DNA from: Ricordea florida
Taxonomy: Eukaryota > Cnidaria > Anthozoa > Corallimorpharia > Ricordeidae
Length of the DNA stretch: 64,000 nucleotides
Assembly: GCA_949710005.1 (NCBI GenBank)
Contig: OX453276.1
Span: forward strand, 16,011,949 to 16,075,948
Direction: 5' to 3'
Each line of letters begins with the position of its first letter. Position 1 is the stretch's first letter. The notes beneath the pieces are model-generated. The model was not told the DNA's origin. It was given only the letters and a program-made list of their open reading frames with translations, and ran no database searches. This document shows, in pieces, positions 56,274-64,000 of the stretch. Position numbers and translations under genes: made by a program.

Positions 56274-56840
56274 CTAGTGTTTTTGTTGTGTCTCTTGTGT
56301 TGTGTGACACTCTGTACATTTCGACTTATATCTGTTGTGTTCACATATTTGATATCCTATACATAATCTACAATACCATATTTGTTTTCCATGAATACAT
56401 ATTCCTTTCCCGTTGCATTCTTTACATATATACCTTACCCGTTTATGCTCACAAAGACTAGTGCCGCCGCCGCATTCTTTACATCGATCTTTCCTTCGAT
56501 TATGAGAGCATATTTGTGACCCCCCACAATCCTTACATTGATATTTAAACTTTCCATGAATACAATTATACTTATTATTTTTTGGTTCATGTGATGGGGT
56601 AGGTCTAGGGGTGTTTATATTACCCAACGCTTCGATAAGTTCCGCTTTAAGCATTCCATAATATCCAATAATACCCCGCTCTTTAGCAAGGAGTTTCAGT
56701 TGTTTCACTTTTTGTCTGTTCACGGGGACTTGTGGTTGTGTTAGAGTTTCGATGAGTTCTGATTTAAGCATTCTAGAATATCCTTTAATACCCTTATCTT
56801 TGGCAAGGACTTTCAGTTGTTTCACTGTCTTCTTTTCCAT
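56274..56840 (-). CDS. double SAP-like head plus zinc-ribbon repeat protein, element 2
   Basis: 188 residues. Two SAP-like modules stand in tandem (KKTVKQLKVLAKDKGIKGYS, residues 3-22; VKQLKLLAKERGIIGYYGML, about 42-61), whereas element 1 has one. About five cysteine-rich repeats follow (CKDCGGSQICSH, CKECGGGTSLCEH, CKECNGKGICIH, CRLCIGYQICEH). The first 21 residues lie in the TIR and equal the polymerase start. Probably a DNA-binding, zinc-binding protein reading inward from the right TIR. Confidence 0.8.
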   Translation of the reverse strand: MEKKTVKQLKVLAKDKGIKGYSRMLKSELIETLTQPQVPVNRQKVKQLKLLAKERGIIGYYGMLKAELIEALGNINTPRPTPSHEPKNNKYNCIHGKFKYQCKDCGGSQICSHNRRKDRCKECGGGTSLCEHKRVRYICKECNGKGICIHGKQIWYCRLCIGYQICEHNRYKSKCTECHTTQETQQKH

Positions 56841-57221
56841 ATTATTTTTTTATATATATACATCTCTTTAAACTATTTTAAATAAAATGTACAAAATGAC
56901 TTGATTGAGTAATGGGTAAAATCTGAGGCATAAAGTATCAGGAGGAGGAGGATTGCGCTAGATACTTTATTAACCATTTTTTTATTTTTTAATTTTGCGC
57001 TAGGACTTTCAGTTGTTTCACTGTCTTCTTTTCCATATTATTTTTTTTATATATATACATCTCTTTAATCTATTTTAAATAAAATGTACAAAATGACTTG
57101 ATTGAGTAATGGGTAAAATCTGAGGCATAAAGTATCAGGAGGAGGAGGATTGCGCTAGATACTTTATTAACCATTTTTTTATTTTTTAATTTTGCGCTAG
57201 GATCGGCTATATACTACTACT
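56777..57221 (-). repeat. right terminal inverted repeat of element 2
   Basis: Mirror of 43546-43990, with the same 197-bp tandem duplication (second unit at about 57005-57201) and the same inter-unit differences. It carries the start of the cysteine-rich gene (56840). Confidence 0.95.
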
Positions 57222-57226
57222 GACCC
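57222..57226. repeat. target site duplication, right of element 2
   Basis: GACCC, matching 43541-43545. Confidence 0.8.
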
Positions 57227-57698
57227 CAAACCATCTCTTACGCCTACGCTCTGGACCTGCTCTTCCTCCAGGTGTATTCTCCAAAAGTGACTGCTCACGT
57301 TGAAGATAACGACACGTCCAATACTTGGCTGAAATATTCTGGCATAGATGGATAGGCGAGTATAAACCATCGCTGCAGCAGAGACAAAAATGGAGTCAAG
57401 TTGACCGGAATTTTTCAATTGGCAACGTCGTCCTGCTGCTAGAGGAAAACTTGCCAAGGAGCTCCTGGCCTCTTGGACGCATCCTAGAAGTCTTTCCTAA
57501 TCAGAGAGACGGATTGGTGAGAAGTGTGAAGCTCAAGACGAAGTCATCAATCCTTGTGCGCCCGATTGACAAGATCATGCTGTTGGAAGCTGCGCTGACA
57601 GACTGAACTGGAATATACTGAGATATGTACTAACTTGTTGTTTAAACCATTTCCTTTTGTTTTAATTTAAGTTTTTACCGCCTTCAAAGGGGCCGAAA
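57222..57698 (+). pseudogene. BEL/Pao integrase C-terminal end (DUF5641-like)
   Basis: Directly after element 2 the frame continues with the PNHLLRLRSGPALPPGVF segment of BEL Pol, has two in-frame stops near 57302-57308, then reads YLAEIFWHRWIGEYKPSLQQ, NFSIGNVVLLLEENLPRSSW and GRILEVFPNQRDGLVRSVKL to the stop at 57606. This is the C-terminal domain that follows BEL integrases. Polypurine tract AAAGGGGCCGAAA (57686-57698) ends the piece just before the LTR. Confidence 0.9.
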
Positions 57699-58250
57699 TG
57701 TTAGGTTTAAACGCGGTTTTGTCCATTGCGTTCACTATTCTACGCATTAATATTGTTTTATATTACGTTTTGTTAGCTGGTCAATTACGTGATGTAATTT
57801 AGCTCTCTCCGTAGGGTATGTTTCCGTTTTCCTACCCGTGTTAGGTTTCAGGTTGCAACGTGATAGGGATTTAGTGAGAGTTGCGATCGGCTACGAGCTA
57901 CAAATTTCTATAGTAGTCCTATTGCTACGGTGTGAGCTATTGTCTTCTCTAGGAGCTAGACCAAAGTAAGTTCCCATACTTATTTTAGTTTTATTTTATC
58001 TTATTGTTTTATTTCGTATTATCCATTACACTTTTAGTTTTCTACATAGTCGTTTCTTTGTTTCTTGTGTCACTTTCTTATAGCACATTATGCTCAGGTT
58101 AGTTCTTGTCCTATTTCGTTTTTTAGTTCGAACCACAAAGTTTCAAAGCCCTACTACACGATTTCAAGCCATCTTATCTTCTACAGCAGTTACTTGCTGA
58201 AGGTTGTAACCGTTTGCGGGATTAAACTTGAACGAGGTTCCACTGTAACA
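57699..58250 (+). repeat. BEL/Pao 3' LTR
   Basis: Begins TGTTAGGTTTAAACGC immediately after the polypurine tract and ends at CACTGTAACA, giving TG...CA boundaries and 552 bp. There is no partner 5' LTR in the window. Confidence 0.75.
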
Positions 58251-58283
58251 ATAATAATAACAAAAATAATGGCAGTCACTCAC

Positions 58284-59740
58284 CAGAAAACAGATACACC
58301 CAAAATCCAGGGAATGAACTCTCAAGCCAACTGAAGTCAATGTCAAGAGCACTTTGGGTGAACCACGTGTCTTGCTTTGTGTTATCACTCCAAAGGTCTA
58401 TCACCTCGGCTGACCTCCCACCGACCTCAACTTGGGCCACAACATAGAACCCGTCTAGTGAAATACCACTCCCTTTGTATTTCACGTGTCCGTTTCCCCA
58501 GTTCTAGCTTCATTTTGTAATCCACTATGACAACACATTCTCCAGGTCTGAGGTTCTTTAGGGTGTACTGGTAATAATTGGCCTGGTGTTTTGTACGTAA
58601 TAGATGGCCAATGTACTCCCAATGAGTACTGACAACATCTGCCAACTTTTCCTGAAGCTTCACTCTTAAACTTGAGGAACAGAGCTCGATTGCTGATGAC
58701 AGTATTTTGCAGGCATCAAAGAAATTAGTAACTTCCACACAGTGATCAGGATGCTCTTCTGTGCAAGATCCAAATGCAAAACTCATGCACAGTTCTTTGC
58801 ATGTGGAATGCCTTTCAGATGATTTTGCGAACTTTGCCTTCACAAATGTTTGATATGCTCGTAAACTCTTAACAACACCATGACAATCAACTGTTACTGT
58901 TTCAACTTGGGAAAAGAGTGTGCAATAGAACACATGGCATCAAAGTTTGAATGTCCAAAATCGTCACAAGGATTGCACAGGCCAGCAAGCATTGTACTCA
59001 TGTGGAAGTTACGTGGCAGGTGTGTATAAACGTAAGTTCTTTTTACACCATTTGGGCATTCAAGACGGTACTGCTGTACAACGTTCTTAATTGAGTCTTG
59101 CCAGTATCGGATGGCTGTCTGTTCACCACCTACCAATACACTTCGACATGACGAAGCTCTGGCAATGTTGTCCCGATAAAGAAATTCAGTGAGTTCCTCA
59201 ATGATCTGAGGGCTAACGCGCTGTCTAGTGAATTTAAATGCAGGGGGAGAAATTGCCCCACGTCCAAACAAAATACAATGAACTCTGGCAGCAGTGACTG
59301 TGTTTGGCGAACCAGCAAATAATTGCTGAAGGGTGCGATAAGGAATATCTGTTGCCACAATGGACAAGCGTCGTTTCTCGTCACCATAATGGCGTACTCT
59401 GCCAATTTTCCTGGCTGCATCAGTGTGGGAATTAACATTGTCAAGTATCTTGCCTTCCAGGGTAAACCTACTTTGGGACTTAGTGTTTCCAATCAAAAAT
59501 TTTTTCCTTTTGTTTCTTTGCATTCTGGTTTATGTTCTTGGTGACTTCTTTGTCCTTGTAAGCCTTGTACTCTTCTGATAGAATATCAAGGAAGTGGGTG
59601 TCGTCAGAGTTTTTGTCTTTGACAACTGAATTTCCAAAGACTTGATACCAGTTTTTGCTATCAACCACATCTCCCATGAGTTTCTGTAAAGAAGTTCCAG
59701 ACTCAAAATGTACATGTACACACTTCATGGCAGTGTCCTT
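58284..59740 (-). pseudogene. transposase-like exon of an uncharacterised family
   Basis: The minus-strand coding from about 59740 ends at the donor CTG/GTGAGT (58284). Three frameshifts (near 59490, 58920 and 58470) break it. Blocks in order are FAGSPNTVTAARVHCILFGR, QIIEELTEFLYRDNIARASS, KRTYVYTHLPRNFHMSTMLA, CDDFGHSNFDAMC, SLRAYQTFVKAKF, ECVVIVDYKMKLELGKRTRE and FPGFWVYLFSG. The Asp in VIVDYKMKLE resembles the first catalytic Asp of a DDE transposase. I recall this protein type from cnidarian genomes but cannot name it. The BEL LTR ends 34 bp from the exon, so BEL probably inserted in the following intron. Confidence 0.6.
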
Positions 59741-62401
59741 TACTAATTTAACTAGAAATACGACTCCCGCAAAAACCTCGCGAAGCTAGTTTTTGAAGAA
59801 GTCACAATGCTTTTATATTTTATTTTTTATTTGATATTTTTCATGTTAGGGTAATCCCCATTATTTTATTTGTTACGCTGTGTTTGGTACACAATTAGTG
59901 ACACCTGGTGCAAATTACATGATCAGTATACTGCACAACAGAGTGCTTAAAAATTGACCTTTATTTAGCTCTTTCACTGCCACTGAGAGTGCACCAGAGG
60001 GAATAGAAGTAAAATTATTATTGATTCTCTTGACAGGGAATACAGAGTCGATGAGGTATCACAATAATATTCACTTAACACAAATTGAAAATGATTGTAA
60101 ATCTTTTGCAGGTGAAATTTTGAAGAGTTGATATGAATGCTTGTGTTTACCACGGTGTAAGAACCTGTGTTTTTTTTTTAGTTTTATTTTCTTAGTCTGA
60201 GTCTACTGCTTGGTCTTCTTTGTTGTACATCACTTTTAAACACAATATGTTCTTACACCGAGGATGAGTTGAATGCTCCAATTATTTTTTATTTATGTTT
60301 TTTGTTATTATATCAACAGAAGTGTGAGATACAATGTCATTACATAAAATAAAAATTGTGGGTAAAACAATTGGATTCTACAAAAACTTTAAATAAAGGT
60401 TTGGTAATAGTGAGTGCCGACTGTATAGTATGTGGTCGTGCTATTTTTAGGTCATCTCATAAAAACAATACATGTAAGAAAGAGTTATTGAAATCTTAAT
60501 ATGTTGATAAAGATTGCTGCACTACATAGTCCTGTAAAAAATAATGTTAAATCAACATCAATCAGTCAAAAGTGTATAACACATGAAAGTTTAATTGTGC
60601 TGTTACAGAAACAGGCAAAATATCCATAACCAACCAGAGAATAGTATATTATTTTGAATACATGAAAATTTCTATAATAAAAACTGCAGAAGAAAGATTT
60701 AATATACGCATGGTATTTCATCAAAAAAGTCATGGCAAGCAAAGGTATTGAACTTGTAACCAATGACATATAGTAACGAGAAGCACTATCATTATATTAT
60801 TATCATTATTATTATCATTACTATTATTATTACTGGTATTGATATTATTATTATTGTTATATTTTTTACGTTAACATAATATATTTTTATGGGGTGGGAT
60901 GCATGTCCTAATCTTAGTAAAGGTATTGTTACTCTACTACTACAAGCAATACAAAAATCTTCTTAATAGGCTTTCCATCAGAGGTGGTAGTAATCAAAAC
61001 AGCTCCAAAGAATACCATTTCTTCTTTAAGGCTTAGAATCTAGTGCAGTCATTTGTCTATAAATTTTGTGTGGAAAATCATTGAAAGCATAGGGCATTTA
61101 GGAAACTTGAAACACTTAATTGTTACTACATACAGCACACTTGCAATGAATATATGAGAAAGATCATAAACATTTTGGCATTACAAAATTTATTTTCTTC
61201 TTTATAAAGTTTTTCCAGTGTAAAAGGTTAACTGTATGTTGTGGTTGTTATGAAATATTGATATTTGACATGATGATCATAAAAATAAAGTAAACAGCAG
61301 AAAGTAACAAAGTTAATATGTTATGTCTAACTTTTCAAATTAAGGCTTGAATGAACATTTCATTTGTGAAAAAAGGGCAGAGGTTCTAGATAGCAATATT
61401 ATCAGGGGAGGGGGGGGTCATTGCACTCTAAGGTAAAACTGACCCATTGTGAAAAGGCTATGAAACTTGTTGTCTCTACACAATATTATTGAAACCTTTC
61501 AATCAGAGAATACATACATATATATATAGCAAAGAGAAATACTACTCAGAATTCAGTAATCACCTTTGCTTTATTTTGAAATGATCGCATTGATCACTGA
61601 TAATATTGCAGAACCAGTACTTTATAGTGACACAAGGTATATATTCTGTTGAAAATGTTTAACAGAACTGCTAGATCAAGAAAATTTACAATATTTTGAC
61701 TGTTGCAATGATATCAGATGACATCGTTATAAATGATTGCTATAACAACTGCAACTCTCTGTGTTGGGAATTACTTCAAACTGGAAACGCTATCGTTTTA
61801 TTATGAAAAATACCTATTTACATTCTCTTGTAATCAGTTGGTCGTCTTCCGATTCCGTTTTTAGACTAATAGAATTATTTTCCAGAGATATCTCCAATCG
61901 TTGAAGTCGTTCCGGCTTACTCGGTGTCCCTTCGAAGTCGTTTTGCTAAATGTACTACGCCAATATATTTCGTTATGTAATCGTTCACTCATGTCCTGTA
62001 TTTCCATCAATAACACATTCAAATTCAAAACTAACTTGATTGAATTCCTAGTCCTTTTCCCTGCTGTTTCGTTTGCCTTTTTCTGGAGCAAGCAGTTGTT
62101 GTCTTGGCTGTTGTTATTCTCCCTGCTGTCGTTTCTCTATCCCGGCTTTGAGTCGTGCTTTCCCCGTGTTGATTTTCACGGTATTCGAACTTACTCGGCG
62201 ACGATCTCGTGCTAATATTTCTTGAATATCTCGGAGATCATCTTGCTGGGATGTACTTCCAGGACGAGTGAAATCGATTTCCACAAAATTTACATTACTT
62301 TCCAAAAGGCATCACCGAATAATGGCGGAAATTCAGCAGTTCTCAAGTGCGTTACTATTGCCAGGTAACCTGGCCGGCGAACGGACACCTTTAAAATATA
62401 G

Positions 62402-62405
62402 ATAT

Positions 62406-62440
<35 letters not shown>

Positions 62441-62445
62441 CCTAT
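62402..62445. repeat. TA/ATATAT microsatellite in repeat copy 2
   Basis: An expanded (TA)n tract; copy 1 has a shorter version at about 38192-38208. Confidence 0.9.
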
Positions 62446-62518
62446 ATAAAACCTCTCGGCTCGATTTACTCGGGCTTGCGAGCCACGTGGTCTGAACCGG
62501 AACCGACACGATTAGTAA

Positions 62519-62559
62519 CCTCGCTACGCTCGGCCTTCGGCCTCGCTTCGCGAGGAATT
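62519..62559. repeat. GC-rich palindromic terminus of repeat copy 2
   Basis: CCTCGCTACGCTCGG, CCTTCGG and CCTCGCTTCGCGAGG can fold into hairpins. Copy 1 keeps only CCTCGCTTCGCGAGG (38279-38293). Confidence 0.65.
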
Positions 62560-62752
62560 ACTAGAAATACGACTCCCGCAAAAACCTCACGAAGCTAGTT
62601 TTTGAAGAAGTCACAATGCTTTTATATTTTATTTTATTGGTGCAAATTACATGATCAGTATACCGGTCAACACAGTGTTTAAAAATTGACCTTCATTTAG
62701 CTCTTTCACTGCCACTGAGATTGCACCAGAGGGAATAGAAGTAAAATTATTT
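62560..62752. repeat. partial copy of the head of repeat copy 2
   Basis: Repeats 59751-60018 with a deletion of about 85 bp (59830-59915 missing), joined in tandem directly to the end of copy 2. Confidence 0.75.
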
Positions 62753-64000
62753 ACTAGAAATACGACTCCCGCAAAACCACGCGAAGCTAGTTTGTAAAGG
62801 ACTCCTAATGGTTTTTCCTATGAGGTATAAGACCCCAATTTACGTATTTACTTATTATTATATTATTTTTACTTTTTGTACTTTCTCATTTTTTGCAATT
62901 ATCATGATTATTATTATCGTATTATTATCATTATCATTTTTAATATTATTACTGGTATTGATATTATTATTAGCATTGTTATTTTTTATGTTTAACATAA
63001 TATACTGTTATTGGGTTGGGTTGTATGTCCTAATCTGGGAAAAGGTATTGTTCCTCTACAACTGCATGCAATTCTGTTTTTCTTGTGAATAGGGTTTGTA
63101 TCATAGGAAGTAAAAATTACTCAACTCTGAACAATACCATTTCTTCTTTTAAGCTTAGAATCTAGTCATGGTTGCCACAGCCATAAGATCTTTAAATTTC
63201 CTGACTTTTCCCTGACAAATGTAAAATTTCCCTTACCAACTAAATTAGAAAAGTCACAAATTAGTCCTGGTAGTGACCTCCAACCTCCTCTCACAACCAA
63301 CCTCTCCACCCATTTATTTAATATGCTTTCAGAAAGTCACATACAGTGTACGTGGATTGATAGTTTCTTACGATAACCAATTCATGGAAAAAGGATTGAT
63401 TTTCTTGGAAACCCAAAATCAGCTTGTCATTTAATTCCACCAATCCAACACATTTCATGTCACATTCTTGACCACACCAAACCAAAGCTGAATTGGCAAG
63501 AAATAAATTAGTAGTATTAAATTTCACTTTTCCCTGACTTGATTTGAAATTCCCTTACTTTTCACTGACCTTGAAGAATTTTTTCCCTTACCATTTTCTG
63601 ACCTGTGGCAATCATGCCAGTGCAGTCATTTGTCCATACAGTTAGTGTGGAAAATCATGATTGAAAGCATAGGGCATTTAGGAAACTTCAAAGACTTGTT
63701 ATTACATACAGCACCCTTGCAATGAATACATAAAACAGCAAACAGAAAAACAGCTAAAACTTTTAGCATTTCAAACTTTAGTTTCTCCCTTGTAGAGTTT
63801 TTCCAATGTAAAAGGTCAACTGCATATTGTGGTTGTTATTAAATATTTGTATTTGACATCATTAAAATGAATTAAACAGCATTAAGGAAAAAGGTTAAGA
63901 TGTTGTCTAATTTTGCAAATTAGGGCTTAAATTAACTTTTCATTTGTGGGAAAAGGGTGGGTGCTAAGAGAGTAATTCCCAGGAATGCATGGAACTCAAA
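62753..64000. mobile_element. interspersed repeat copy 3 (runs off the window)
   Basis: Begins with the ACTAG...CTAGT module and follows copy 1 (30513-31920) closely, including TTTTTCCTATGAGG, the TTA tract and GAGAGTAATTCCCAGG at 63978. It is cut by the window end. Confidence 0.75.

Larger units (their letters stand above)
43546..57221 (+). mobile_element. Element 2: intact Maverick/Polinton-like integrated virus genome
   Basis: 13,676 bp with 445-bp inverted ends, termini AGTAGTAGTATATAGCC, and GACCC flanks. Plus strand: polymerase, capsid protein, ATPase and eight further genes; minus strand: integrase and cysteine-rich protein. All reading frames are open; only the smallest gene has a premature stop (eight codons early). 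The element sits in a BEL/Pao integrase frame. It has no recognisable protease or helicase. Near-perfect TIRs and open frames suggest a recent integration that could still be functional. Confidence 0.93.
59751..62559. mobile_element. interspersed repeat copy 2
   Basis: Starts with the ACTAG...CTAGT module (59751), has a head of about 270 bp not seen in copy 1, then aligns with copy 1 from its TTA-rich tract (about 60787) through ATGTACTTCCAGGA-type sequence (62251) to the end CTCGCTTCGCGAGGAAT (62542-62558). It lacks the L1 and the MITE. No coding is supported; the open frames at 61861-62305 and 62268-62495 are uninterrupted by chance. Confidence 0.7.

Noticed and set aside
14333..57221. Elements 1 and 2 as one locus duplicated in inverted orientation
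   Set aside because: Different TIR sequences, different target duplications and amino-acid divergence throughout show separate integrations.
61861..62495. Small open frames in repeat copy 2
   Set aside because: No counterpart remains open in copies 1 and 3, and the sequences are low complexity.
1..64000. tRNA and rRNA genes
   Set aside because: No cloverleaf with A and B boxes or rRNA core was recognised by eye; a tRNAscan or Infernal run would be needed to exclude small cases.

Overview
This is an animal genome window, most likely cnidarian (coral or anemone type): AT-rich, spliced genes with GT/AG introns, THAP, BEL/Pao, gypsy and L1 elements, and several multi-exon transposase-like families that I associate from memory with cnidarian genomes. 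There is no ordinary single-copy host gene that I can support. Almost the whole window is transposable elements nested inside one another.

The most notable content is two complete Maverick/Polinton-like (adintovirus-like) integrated viral genomes. Element 1 is 14333-28587 and element 2 is 43546-57221, in opposite orientations. Each has terminal inverted repeats (TIRs) beginning AGTAGT, a 5-bp target duplication (GCAAA and GACCC), a B-family DNA polymerase, a retroviral-type integrase, an A32-like packaging ATPase, a predicted double-jelly-roll major capsid protein, a block of small predicted membrane or virion proteins, and a cysteine-rich repeat protein. I see no adenain-like protease. All genes of element 2 read through except one tiny gene shortened by a late stop. 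The element 1 polymerase carries an in-frame stop and a frameshift, while its virion genes are open. In both elements the TIR contains the start codon and N-terminal SAP-like module of two different inward-facing genes (polymerase and cysteine-rich protein), so the two proteins share one head. Most genes are preceded by a TTTAAAGATT-type motif, probably the viral core promoter.

Layout: 1-1667, end of a THAP-domain (Kolobok-like) transposon; 1956-5690, a ten-exon decayed transposase-like gene (minus strand); 6287-7262, a minisatellite interrupted by a GIY-YIG retroelement tail; 7511-8263, an orphan ORF; 8915-11817, 43518-43545 and 57222-58250, three pieces of one BEL/Pao retrotransposon. The first BEL gap is a 31.7-kb DNA transposon (11819-43517) whose minus-strand transposase has exons scattered from 42651 down to 13946. 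Inside that transposon lie element 1 (last intron), a roughly 2.6-kb repeat (30441-38296, inside an exon) that itself holds a near full-length L1 (32969-38113) and a MITE-like insertion, and a deleted gypsy element (39361-42244). The second BEL gap is element 2. After the BEL 3' LTR come a decayed transposase-like exon (58284-59740) and further copies of the 2.6-kb repeat up to the window end.

How the viral genes would act together (inference from family knowledge): the integrase inserts the genome and makes the target duplication, the polymerase copies it from the TIR ends, the ATPase packages it into capsids built of the major capsid protein, and the hydrophobic proteins would form an internal membrane or serve in entry or egress.
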